Origin: Schistosoma mansoni
Lineage: Eukaryota > Platyhelminthes > Trematoda > Strigeidida > Schistosomatidae
Assembly (NCBI RefSeq): GCF_000237925.1
Contig: NC_031497.1
Location: 11,702,512 to 11,766,511, forward strand
DNA: 64,000 nt
Reading direction: 5' to 3'
Below the pieces are notes generated by a model. That model was not told where the DNA came from, did no database searches, and worked only from the letters and a program-made list of their open reading frames with translations. Position 1 is the stretch's first letter. The number at the start of each line of letters is the position of its first letter. The position numbers and the translations under genes are program-made. This document shows positions 32,129 to 43,900 of this stretch, piece by piece.

Positions 32129-34471
32129 CAAGGAATTCACTATCATTTTGTATCTACTTTGCATGTACAGTCGCTAAAATAATTTCTAAAAAATCTACTG
32201 TTTGCAACTGTTGTTTGGAGTTTTAATTGCTTAGTAAACAAATATTTTATCTAAGGTTAGATAATATTGCTAATGTTGTTTTTCAACCGAAATTTTTATA
32301 AAAAATGTATGTAACCAATGTCTGTCCTACTTTATCTTGTACGGTCTCATCGACATACGGAGTTTATGTAACTCATCGTCTACTAAGAACTGAAACAGGG
32401 ATTTGATAAACCGTTGGTCAACAAACTCACCACAATGAATGTTTTAGCTACACGTATGAAGACAAATATTCCATCCTTATCTTAATTGTATAATATTTAA
32501 AGTGTATATTTTCGATTGTGATTTTTGTTATTATGTTTTCTATTGAAAAACAAACTGAAATTCCATTGGTAATTATCCTCTGTTTGGACATCTTTCATTA
32601 CCCAAACGTTCTATTCGAATCTGCTAAGAACGAAGTTTTAAACCCTATATGGGAGCACATTTAATTTTTTTCAAACCACATTATTAATAATAGATACTTA
32701 AACCCTGATGTGTTTTAGTGAATGAAATGTTATTGGTTACTAAGTGTGGACGAATAGACACTCAATATACTGACTATTGAATATGTGATTTCCTTTCCTC
32801 TTATTGATCTCGACTCCGAACTCAATGAAGGTGGTTGCTTGTAATTGTGTAAAACAAAGCATTGTCTAGCGTTACCCTGTTTTTCCATTTTTGATCGTGA
32901 ATTAGGTATCTGATATAACTTTATTGTCATATAGTGTATCGTTCGAGTATCCAATCTAGCGGTATTATGAACCCGGTCCAGCCTTATTACCATATTGTCA
33001 TAGTAGCGTAGTACATTCGATCTGTTAAATCAGGGATATATGAAACAGTTAAGTAATCACGCAGATTTCATTGGTTTTTTATTGGAGTTGATAAGTAGTG
33101 AGTTGAGCATATTCTTTTCGGTTAATATTAAAACTGTAAAAATCAATAATAGGACTTTCTGCAAACTATGCTATGGCTCTCTGATTGAAGTGAATTTTCG
33201 TGCAAGTTTGACAAACTCACGAGACCTGTTCTCTTAAACCAACAGTTTGTGCTCAATTTCTGTTGCAGACATGGCAATATCTCATTGCAACATGGTGCAT
33301 CCGATGTCTGGACATTCAAACTAATAGACATACGACAACTTGATTGGTAAAATTTGATTAGGACTAAGATCTGAGCTAATATGATATTGGTTATGATTTC
33401 GATCAACCAATACAATTTTAAGCAGCATTCTCACTAAAGATAAAATTAAAATAGAATATGTTCAGGGTTGTATTCATCTTCGAATTCTTGGAAGTGATTG
33501 TACCTTAGACTACAAATTCAGATCAACTAAACTCGAAATTGCTCCTTTCTTAAAGCAGTGACAAGCTAAATCCTATTTCCATAATACTGAGAGAATTGTC
33601 TTTCATATCCATTAATAGATCGACATTCGTTATTCAACCAAAAATGCAAAATTTTCATCCCAAGTTCACTTTATCAGTAAATTCTCGAGAATCTACAAAA
33701 ATTTTTCACGATTTCTCCGCAAAACTGATTTACTACCATTGCATATACTGCGTATATCGAAGTTTTTTTTCTGCCATTGTCTTGGAAATGCTTACACTAA
33801 TGATTACTATCGTAGTTTACTACGGATATTATAATAGCACTAAATGTCGAAGCACTCTAATGAGTGAACCTACTAAAAACTTGCATTTTTATATCTTCAC
33901 CTTTTTACGAGCATATATGACGAATCATTCATGTTATACCCTATTGACTACAAACATTGCCCTAATTATACTGTTCACTACATTATTGTAAGAATGTATA
34001 CAAAGTAGCACATTAGTTTAGGAAATGTTCACTAAGAAACGGTTGATAAAATATATGTAAAATGAGGTTTATCACAGCGACTTTTTCTCTTCCTATTTGT
34101 TTTCATTTCCTTCAGTTTTAGATGCTAATATGAACCTTGCGACTTGACTGAAACCAAATAACATTACAATGCTTATTTTCTTGAGATGGTGGAGAAGATT
34201 TGTAGCTCAGAGAACAAAACTCCGTCAAAATCTTACTTTCTTGCCCTTCACAAAGATAGCGTCAGGTAATGATGAACACAGAAGTGTCGTAAAACACCAA
34301 GTTGTATTCTATTGATTAAACTATTTAGTATAACTTCCATAACAAAAGTATGGCATCCATCGTTCCGAAACACAGTACACTATATTTATGCTACTTTTCT
34401 ACAGTACACGTTTTTCACACACTGCTTATTAAGAATAACTCCATCGTTGAAATATTAACAATTATTACGTT
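32129..34471. other. Intergenic AT-rich sequence
   Basis: Holds the MRPL28 3' UTR at its left end. A 131-codon frame at 33596-33991 has no recognisable domain and an AT-driven composition, and I do not call it a gene. No repeats are recognised. Confidence 0.4.
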
Positions 34472-34480
34472 ATGTATTCC
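34472..34480. repeat. Target-site duplication, left
   Basis: ATGTATTCC here and at 38359-38367 bracket the full-length RTE LINE. Confidence 0.8.
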
Positions 34481-37400
34481 CCCAAATGCCCTGGTACGGC
34501 CGAGAGTGGGGAGAGTCCGCTCTCCCTCTCCAAATGCTCTCACATGGCCAGCGAATATATAGCCTCTGCCAGGGAAGTCCTACTCACTGCCTTCTCGTGG
34601 CCTTATTGTTGTTTACGAAAGTGAGAGGACGAAAAGCGAATGTCCGGCGCTTTAACCGGGTTGGTGGACATGGAGGGTCCACCTAGGGGAGTTGGAAAAC
34701 CCTGATTCCAAACCAATGGTGCACATGGGCTCCAGGATCCTGATGGAACGAATGGCGAATGAACCTGCTGTTGGTCACCGGCTACCATGGGACTGCATCT
34801 CCTCACGATGCTCCACTGCCTTGTGGATCAGACCTTTAGGTCAAAGGCTCGGGGTGTGGCCCCCTAAGAAAACCACCTGCTTCGGTTTGGGCACCCGGGC
34901 AGTATCACAGCCCACACACAAATAAATGAAATGATGAATTCTATTGACGATACTATTCTCGCTCATATTAGAAGCAAGACAATTTACACTATTATTATTA
35001 TTACTATTATTTACTACGTCGCTTTTTCACTCCCTTTATTCCCAAATTGTGTATCCTTCCTTTCCAACTTATGCAGTAGCTCGCCCATGGTGGAAAGTCT
35101 GTCCTATCTAAACGATCTCCAGTCACTGTCTGGTTGAAAGTGAATGCTTCCACCGATTACGAATACTGAAGCAGTCTTTCTGAAACCACGTACGCCGTTC
35201 AAGCTGGCTTCCTTCAACGTTCGCACACTAATGCAGATCGGACAACAGATGGGGCTGGCTATGTCTTTAGAAAGTCTTAATGTTGATGTTTGCTGTCTAT
35301 CCGAGACCCGTATTCAAGACTCTAGTGAAGTACTACAAATTCGCTCTCCATCTGTCGCTTCGAAAAGCTTGTTCCACGTGCGCTTATCCGGGGATCCTGT
35401 GGCATCCTCGTCTGGTCTTGCTGGCGTTGGTGTTGCACTAAGCGCTAGGGCTGAGGCAGCACTAATCGATTGGATCCCCATTAACAGTCGGTTATGTGCT
35501 GTTAGATTAGAAAGTTCCATCAAAGTGAGAAGAAACCGGCGTGAGAAACGGTGTCTTTTCGTCATCTCCGCCTATGCCCCGACAGATTGCAGCCCGGATG
35601 CAATCAAGAATGAGTTTTACCACCAGTTAACAGTTCTTCTCCAGAAAGCGCGTTCGACAGATATTGTAGTATTAGGCGGAGACTTGAATCCACAGGTCGG
35701 GCGTCTAGGCACAGAAGAGAGTCGTTTAGGTGGCCGATGGGGACTTGTTGGCCGCAGGACAGATAACGGGGACCGTCTACTGCAACTGTGCACAGACCAC
35801 AACCTGGTTCTGGCTAGCACTAACTTCCGGCACAGTCATCGCCGGTGTGCCACCTGGCGTCCTCCCTCTGCATCTCGAGCCTGGACTCAGATTGATCACA
35901 TCGCAATCAGCTACCGCTGGCGTGGTTGTGTACAAGACTGCCGCTCCTTTTGGAGTACCTATCTGGAGTCTGATCATGCCCTGGTCTGCGCCAATCTCAC
36001 CTTACTTTTCAGTGGCCGAAGGATTGACCGCCATCAACGGATCGATGTTAGTAAACTGGCTGCAACTTCTGTTGCAAGTAAGTATCGAGCGGAGCTAGCC
36101 TCTAGGCTAGCTACCACCCCACCGAAAAGTATAGATGAGCATTGGTTGCATCTTCACGACGCCATGAAAATGGCGAGTAAAGCCGCTTGCGGCTTCGTGA
36201 AACGTCCCGCTTACAAGCACTGGGTTTCTTCTGGCTCCTTACAACTGATGGAAGCCCGTCGGTCTACTCCGGGTGACCGTGAGTTTGACCACAAACGAAG
36301 GCTGTTACGTAATGAAATCGGGCAAAGCTTGCGTAAGGACCGAGAAGCCTGGTGGTCGGAGCGTGCTAATGAGATGGAAGCAGCAGCTGCATCTGGTAAC
36401 TGCCAGATGCTCTTCCAACTCATCCGAGCCACTGGCAGCAAGAAGTCTGGTGTGAGTGAAACAATCTACGAGGATGACGGGATGCCAATCACTAACATCT
36501 GTCGACGTCTTGGACGATGGGTGGAATTTTTCGAAGGGCAGTTCAACTGGCCTGCTGCTCCGGCAACATCAACCAGTTTGTCCTGCCCCCCCCCATGGCC
36601 GGTGACGACTGATCCACCAAACGAGGCGGAAGTCCGCAAGGAACTCCAACTCTTGAAGCGCTACAAATCACCTGGCCCAGATGACTTACCTCCGGCTCTT
36701 TTTAAAGATGGTGGTGACTTTCTGGCTAAGGAACTGACGGTGTTGTTTGCAAAGGTTTGGGAGCAAGAAAGTGTTCCAACATCATGGAATGAGTCAATAG
36801 TCGTCCCTATCTTTAAAAAGGGTTCACGTTGTTCCTGTAATAACTATCGGGGGATAAGTCTACTTCCGATTGCGTCCAAACTATTGGCTTCTATCATTCT
36901 TCGTAGGTTGTTTAAAACCCGAGAACGATTGACTCGCGAGGAGCAGGCTGGTTTTCGTTCTGGTCAAGGATGCATTGATCACATCTTCACCCTCCGCCAA
37001 ATGTTAGAACACCGTCATACTTATCGCAGGCCAATAATCGTAGTGTTTCTTGATATCAGGGTTGCCTTCGATTCGTTGGACAGGACTGTTCTCTGGGATT
37101 GTCTATTGAAGAAGGGTGTGCCTGAGAAGTTCATTAACATCTTAAAGGCCCTGTATACGAACACCTCAGGCAGAGTGAGGGCATACAACCACCTTTCTCC
37201 CTTGTTCCATTCGAGCAGTGGGGTTAGGCAGGGTTGCCCGATCTCACCATTCCTCTTCAACTTTGCCATCGACGACATCCTGGAAACAGCTCTGATGGAT
37301 GTAAGTAATGGCGGTGTGGATATATTGCCTGGAGAACGACTTCTCGACCTTGAGTATGCGGATGATATTGTCTTACTGTGCGATAATGCCCAAGGCATGC

Positions 37401-38358
37401 AATCCGCACTTAATCAGTTGGCAATCAGTGTCCGCAGGTACGGCATGTGCCTTGCACCCTCCAAGTGCAAAGTACTCCTACAAGACTGGCAGGATTCTCA
37501 TCCTGTACTCACCCTAGATGGTGAGCAGATTGAAGTAGTTGAGAAGTTCGTGTATCTAGGTAGCTATACAAGTGCTGGTGGGGGCGTGAGTGATGAGATT
37601 GATGCACGTATAAGGAAAGACAGAGCGGCTTATGCCAATCTGGGCCATCTTTGGCGCCTTCGTGATGTTAGTCTGGCTGTAAAAGGTCGGATCTACAACG
37701 CGTCGGTGAGAGCAGTTTTGCTCTATGCTTGTGAAAGCTGGCCTCTCCGAGTTGAGGATGTTAGACGACTCTCTGTGTTCGATCATCGTTGTCTCCGAAG
37801 GATTGCTGACATTCAGTGGCAACACCATGTTAGTAATGCAGAGGTTCGGCACCGTGTGTTCGGGCGCAGAGACGATAATTCAATTGGTGTTACCATCTTG
37901 AAACACCGACTTCGGTGGCTTGGACATGTTTTACGAATGTCGTCCCAGAGACTTCCACGTCGTGCATTATTTGCCGACCCTGGGACTGGTTGGAAAAAGC
38001 GGAGAGGAGGTCAGTGTATGACATGGTGTCGTGGCATGAAAGAGAGCTGCAAAGGGCTAGCTTCTGTTGGTCCTTCACGACTCCCTGGCTGGGGTCCGAG
38101 AGATGGTGCAACACAGTGGCTAGAGACGTTATCAGATATGGTTCAGAATAGAAGCCAGTGGCGATCTTGCTGCAACCTTCTTTTACTTTCTACATAAAGA
38201 GTGGTTCTAACTTTCTTAACTGAAAGAGTCTTCTGGTTGTACATTTCAGTCCGCCTTATCTTTTCATCCCTTCTTTTCCTACTTTCATTATTTTGTGTGG
38301 CTCATATGTATCTGGTGCCCTTTTGTACCAATATATATGTGTTTAAATAAATAAATAA
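34481..38358 (+). mobile_element. RTE-clade LINE (SR2/Perere-3 type), full length and apparently intact
   Basis: 3.9 kb with a GC-richer 5' UTR (34481-35143), one long open frame (35144-38197), a short 3' UTR ending TTGTACCAATATATATGTG and a (TAAA)n tail. It is flanked by a perfect 9-bp target duplication. Other copies in the window (10320, 41800, 30310) share the ends. Whether it is SR2 or Perere-3 cannot be settled without a library comparison. Confidence 0.93.
35144..38197 (+). CDS. RTE LINE endonuclease/reverse transcriptase
   Basis: 1017 codons without interruption. Residues ~20-285 form an APE-type endonuclease that nicks target DNA: SETR with E54, GGDLN with D180, the IDH motif at 250-252 and SDH at 276-278. 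The reverse transcriptase covers ~500-800: NYRGISLLPIASKLL, FLDIRVAFDSLDR with D637 (motif A), GVRQGCPISPFLFN (motif B) and YADD at 738-741 (motif C). The RTE-type C-terminus contains RLRWLGHVLRMSSQRLPRRA. All catalytic residues I can name are present, so the protein may be active. The ATG was chosen as the first in frame; homology begins at LASFNVRTL (residue 21). Confidence 0.93.
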   Translation: MLPPITNTEAVFLKPRTPFKLASFNVRTLMQIGQQMGLAMSLESLNVDVCCLSETRIQDSSEVLQIRSPSVASKSLFHVRLSGDPVASSSGLAGVGVALSARAEAALIDWIPINSRLCAVRLESSIKVRRNRREKRCLFVISAYAPTDCSPDAIKNEFYHQLTVLLQKARSTDIVVLGGDLNPQVGRLGTEESRLGGRWGLVGRRTDNGDRLLQLCTDHNLVLASTNFRHSHRRCATWRPPSASRAWTQIDHIAISYRWRGCVQDCRSFWSTYLESDHALVCANLTLLFSGRRIDRHQRIDVSKLAATSVASKYRAELASRLATTPPKSIDEHWLHLHDAMKMASKAACGFVKRPAYKHWVSSGSLQLMEARRSTPGDREFDHKRRLLRNEIGQSLRKDREAWWSERANEMEAAAASGNCQMLFQLIRATGSKKSGVSETIYEDDGMPITNICRRLGRWVEFFEGQFNWPAAPATSTSLSCPPPWPVTTDPPNEAEVRKELQLLKRYKSPGPDDLPPALFKDGGDFLAKELTVLFAKVWEQESVPTSWNESIVVPIFKKGSRCSCNNYRGISLLPIASKLLASIILRRLFKTRERLTREEQAGFRSGQGCIDHIFTLRQMLEHRHTYRRPIIVVFLDIRVAFDSLDRTVLWDCLLKKGVPEKFINILKALYTNTSGRVRAYNHLSPLFHSSSGVRQGCPISPFLFNFAIDDILETALMDVSNGGVDILPGERLLDLEYADDIVLLCDNAQGMQSALNQLAISVRRYGMCLAPSKCKVLLQDWQDSHPVLTLDGEQIEVVEKFVYLGSYTSAGGGVSDEIDARIRKDRAAYANLGHLWRLRDVSLAVKGRIYNASVRAVLLYACESWPLRVEDVRRLSVFDHRCLRRIADIQWQHHVSNAEVRHRVFGRRDDNSIGVTILKHRLRWLGHVLRMSSQRLPRRALFADPGTGWKKRRGGQCMTWCRGMKESCKGLASVGPSRLPGWGPRDGATQWLETLSDMVQNRSQWRSCCNLLLLST

Positions 38359-38367
38359 ATGTATTCC
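38359..38367. repeat. Target-site duplication, right
   Basis: ATGTATTCC, identical to 34472-34480. Confidence 0.8.
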
Positions 38368-40841
38368 GAAAATAATGTTGTACTTTAACATGATGTCACT
38401 TCTGACCAAAGATGTTTTTTATGATAACAAAAGAGGTCCAAGTGGAATTCCCATTTAAATATCAGATGATAGTTTGTTAAATAAACTAATTTTAAGAGAT
38501 TACTGGGAAAAAATAAACTGCCACTAGAGAGAACATTTACAAGTTCATCTTATAAATCAGAAAGAACCATGCTAAAACAAAAATCGTGAAGAATGAATAG
38601 TTAACTAAAGAAAGTAGCTGATGGTTAAACATAACACTTAATAATTGTACATTTTAAAATAAACTTACTAAGAAACCTACATACCTTTAAGATATTCATA
38701 CCCTAGGAAGTTGGTGGTACTTCATAAAATGAATTTAGATGGTGGCAGCAGTACGATGAATGTTCAAAGTTAGTTGTATTGTTATAAGCAATGCTGGAAA
38801 TCATAATAATGTAGGTAGAGAATACATGTTGAGTCACGTAAACCAACAAAATTTTACCACTGTTGGAAAAATAAATTGATATCACATTGTAATTCAATTT
38901 GCAGTGGTTCGAATTATCCCATTGTTGATGTTCCTAATTGAAATGTTGGTCAGTATCAGTTAGTGTGTGCACATTCTATAACGAGTCAAAAATCAGACGA
39001 AACGCACGTCTTTGATTCAACTGCGAGTTACATTTCATCTCTTATGGAATACATTACACCGGTTACTGCTAAGTGTGATCAATCGGTAAAGAAAACAAGG
39101 GTTCTTATTAATTCAATCAATAGGATATATTTCACAAAACTACGATATTTTCAGGGGCTTGGAACGGATAAATTTTGTTTAGTTAGTGGAATTCCACTTT
39201 TATGTATTCATAAGAAATAATTAATAATCACGATTTCCTTCCGTAACGGTAACGTACCAATCACGTCCGAATACTTTTTCCCACTACTCTATTATGTTAG
39301 TAAGTGCTTTCACACGGATAAAGGCTATTTGAACACAGTGACGAATTACATTTTAAGAATTCGATAGGAAGATAGTTTATTTATTAAATTAACGTATAAA
39401 GTTTACAAAAAAGCAGTAGTTTATACCGATAAATTAAGATATTGAGGAAAATATATGTAAAAATATTTAGGAGGAAATTATTGAATTTGAAGTCATCGCG
39501 TGTTATGTATCAAAGAAATTATGGTAAGGTCAGATTGAATTCTTAAAGTTTGTTTTCCATCTCCATATTTACAATTCGCCTGCTATAACTAAATTTACAT
39601 ATCTTGCGGCTAATGATGAGTCCCATTCAACACTCTACAATGTATGGAACAATGAGAAAATTACAAGAACACCAAAACAATCTCATTAAATTGCAACGAG
39701 GAAAGTGTTATATCACTCTGTTTAAACTTAATAAATTAATGGTAACTTGTTTATTTTTACATAGAGGACTCTTAAGTCCCATTGTGAGCCCAGGCTTGGA
39801 GCCTGGACGACAACCTTAATCTACAGGTGAAAACTTTTAGGGACATTCCCTAAAATCGGTTGCAGTTTCTAACAACCTCCGTTTTCCACTGAATCTTAGT
39901 TTTAGCATAATCTCTAACTCTTCATTTCTCAATCCCATTTGTTTCTTTAAAAACATATTTCTCGTGCCGAGATTTGTATTGCATTTTGTGTTATTTCCCT
40001 TTCTGTTCTATTTATCTTGTCAAACTCTGGTCATCTTGCCATGGCAACATGGACTGACACAAATTCATCCTCAGTGATGTTATTAACTGACTGACTTATT
40101 CCGATGTTGAACCAGTCAGCCATGCAATTATTTTTTCAGTTGTGGTTCTAGATGAAATGAAATATGCTTAAAGTGTTATATTTTTGTGAATGATCAGTTT
40201 TTATGATCAAAGTTCAAATAATGACTTTATAGTCTCTCAAGTAGGTGATATAAGGTGATTGGAAGCACCAATCGGTACTTGTTATCTATTCATCCATTAT
40301 TATCGTACCATTCTGCTTGGTCACATCAATTTATTTCTTTGTTGCTGTTTTTCCTTATATTTAGTCTTCAGCATCTTTTTAATCACTAGCATATTCACTC
40401 TCAGAATCCTATGAATCAATTAGTATATTGTCATAAGTTTTGCTGTCACATTCTAATATTGCAAACACCTATAACCTATCATCAAAATCTTTTGAATAAA
40501 CATTTTAAAAAACTAATCTTATTAGATATCTGAAACTTGGTTGGATGTAATATACTTTTGAGTTTAATAATAAGAACTAGGGACATTGTTAGAATAAAGA
40601 ATATTTTTATACTAGTTTACGTCCTAAATGAACACTTTAAACATCTTTTTTAATGAAAAGCATTTAGGAAATTAAATGAAACAAAATGCAATGAATTTAT
40701 TTTATTCTTTAAAACGTTTAACTCTTGACCTATTTGTGAAAAAGAACTGAAGTTATAGCAATAGCTTGATGATACGATCACAGTTAAATAAACGAACCAA
40801 TTCTATGAATGTAAAACAATACATGAAGTAAATGTACAAAC
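38368..40841. other. Region 3' of the last recognised LRP2BP exon
   Basis: It should contain the short terminal exon (~20 codons) and 3' UTR of the minus-strand LRP2BP gene. One candidate starts after TTATAGCAG at about 39580 on the minus strand (ANCKYGDGKQ, 28 codons), but its likeness to the human tail is weak. The rest is AT-rich without features. Confidence 0.35.
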
Positions 40842-40995
40842 CTTGGAGAATAGTTGATTAGCTAATGATTCATCTTTTTGTACACCTTTACCACTTTTTA
40901 AGCATAATGCATAAAGAAAACACGCCATTGACATAGCTCGATATTGAAATGTTTGTATACATTCTGATGTCATAAAATTATCACAAGTTACCATT
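40842..40995 (-). CDS. LRP2BP: LRP2BP exon 6
   Basis: Acceptor TTTCACAACAG. Encodes MVTCDNFMTSEC to DESLANQLFSK and ends in phase 0 at donor GTTTGT. Confidence 0.92.
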
Positions 40996-43900
40996 CTGTT
41001 GTGAAAGAGCATAGAAAAATATTTACAAAACAATCAAATGTTAATTAAGTTTGTAAAGCTAATGTATATTTATGAATTACTTGGAATAGGTAAATTATTC
41101 AAATTAGATAGAAGATAATTGTCGTGTATTTTCATCGTAGCAATTCTTATGATATTGAAGTTATTCAAATCAGTTAACAGTTCGTAGTAAAGAACAGTGA
41201 ATAAAGACATTAATGTTAGGTAAATAATTGTTCCCTGCGTTTTGGCGAAATTCTTGTGAAACAACAACGTAAAATTATATTTAGGTAAGTTACAAATGAG
41301 TCAGATTATTAGATCGCAAATAACATACACTTCTCGAATACGAAGTCATCCTTCAGTGTGTTTATTTGCCTATTAACGTAACCTATTTTACTTTAAATAG
41401 TTTTCATATTTTAACCAAGTATGGTACTTGTTGACTATAATTGATTCAAAAGTGATAAATTCTGCATTTTATAGTAATAGCAAGAAATTATCCAAAACTT
41501 ATCTCTGTCATCAACAAAAATTATTTTTCTGTTAAATATTAGAATTTTCGTCAAGATTTCATAATAATCACTTAAACAGAACCAGGAATTACTGAGCAGC
41601 ATTTCTAGTTTGATTCTGTTGATTCTAAGTAATCTGCAATCACCTAGCCTGTCGTATGCCCTGATGGTGTTCTCGTGAATTTCGGGTTGCCTGATCTGCC
41701 AAGGGCGATGGGACAGTGCATGACAGTATTGTTATGTGCTAGGTTCAAAGAGAATTGTTTGCTATATGCATGCAAGTCCGCCCCGTTATTGTTCCTTAGC
41801 CCCCAAATGCCCTGGTACGGCCGAGAGTGGGGAGAGTCCGCTCTCCCTCTCCAAATGCTCTCACATGGCCAGCGAATATATAGCCTCTGCCAGGGAAGTC
41901 CTACTCACTGCCTTCTCGTGGCCTTATTGTTGTTTACGAAATTGAGAGGACGAAAAGCGAATGTCCGGCGCTTTAACCGGGTTGGTGGACACGGCGAGTC
42001 CACCTAGGGTAGTTGGAAAACCCTGATTCCAAACCAACGGTGAACATGGGCTCCAGGATCCTGATGGAACGAATGGCGTACGAATCAATCGTTGATCACC
42101 GGCTACCATGGGACTGCATCTCCTTACGATGCTCCACTGCCTTGTGGATCAGATCTTTCGGTCAAAGGCTCCGGGTGTGGGCCCCTAAGAAAACCACCTG
42201 CTTCAGTTCGGGCACCTGGGCAGTATTACAGCCCTCACACAAATCGAATGAGATCTGTGAGGCGCATATGTATCTGGTGCTTCCTTGTACCAATATTTAT
42301 GTGTTTAAATAATAATAATAATATCTTATCAATTCTTATAATAAAGTAATATAAGTCAAGAAACAATCGTAATTCATATTATGTCGTCAATCAATTGAAA
42401 TAGTAAATTTAAACTAATCTCATTCAGAAGGCTTGATGGGTATGCATTGTGTTTTAACAAGTGCCTTAGATATGTACTGCTAGATTTGCTGAGCAGCAGA
42501 AAGAAGCTTAGTTTTTATTAACTTTCATTATAAATAAAATCTCAAGTTGAAATTGTCTGATGTTCCCGTTTAGCAATAATATAGAAAGTAGGGTCAAGTT
42601 CCAGACGAATACATAAACAGCTGATGTCTAGTGTTGAGGATATTTAGAAAGAAATTTTTCAATATATATGTTTACATCAGTAAAACTTTTAATGAGGCAA
42701 GAACAGCGGACATTTACTTTTTGATTTAAACTTGAAATTTATTTGGAATATACAGAGGATTCTTTCGACTATTAATCTCTTCACTTCTACTAGGAGTACT
42801 TTCATGAAAGTATCGGTTAAGCATTGTGAAGATGCTAATGGTACTCCACTAAACAAGTACAAAGTAACAATCAAAATAAAATGACATTTTAATTCTAACG
42901 TCAACAAACTTGACCATTAGAGCTCAAAAATGCCTAATAGCTATTTTTTTAATGGTCTAATAAATGATAAGATAATGAATCATTCTTCCATTCAACCACT
43001 ACAACGAAAATGATTCGTCAAAATAAAAAAGAATTATGTCGAATAGAATAAAATGATTATTTGGTTTATGCTATAATTTTGACAGATATAAGTAGTATGT
43101 AATACCAACCGGAAGTGGAATGCTTGGCAGCAGAAGATTGAATCGAAGAGAACAGAAATACAAAGAGAGAGTAATTGTAATAACAACAGAATTGAAGGAA
43201 TCATGAAGCATTTAAAGGGAAACTGCAGGAAGATGTGCAAATAATGTATATGTATATCATAGCAAAGCACTGTAATTTTACATTCAATGATAAATTGGTT
43301 TCCCACACTTGAGTCCTCGTTCATTACGATTACAGTTCCATCCGACGGTTGCAGTTAATTTAAACAACAAACGAGTACAAAAAAGTTCTTTGTAAATATG
43401 TCGTTATCGCTGAATATGTGGGTTTAATAAGGAAAAGAATGATGAAATGGAATCCGATACTAAGAATTGATAAAATCAGCACGCAATATACTGAGAAGCC
43501 ATTCGTCAGAGAAAGTTCGATGATAAAAGCTGTACATTTTAAAGGGATTAATATGTTTCGTTGTTGTTAGAAACGAAAGTAATCATATATTTTGATATTT
43601 AGAAAATAGTTTGGTTTAGATAAAAGTAGGAACTGTCAGTCAAAAATGATAAAACGAAATATCCAGTTGTTGTTCGTAGTTTCGTTCCTTTTTTAGATTC
43701 ATTTTAGTCTCGTCTCCAATTTACAAAATAATATCTGTCTATATGCAATTAAGATAGACTAGTATCATTACAGACTTCTTATTACCAAATCAGAACACTT
43801 TGTTAGTTATAGACTCATAACACAAACCTATCCAGACAAAATATACAGTTACATTAAAGATAGTCTTTTTTAGATTACATGATAGGGGTAATACATTTTG

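Noticed and set aside
33596-33991. 131-codon plus-strand frame
   Set aside because: No recognisable domain, AT-driven composition, no splice context or neighbours to support it.
39765-39805. Hairpin CCCAGGCTTGGAGCCTGG as a terminator or RNA gene
   Set aside because: A short palindromic word in AT-rich DNA with no transcript context; probably part of a decayed repeat.
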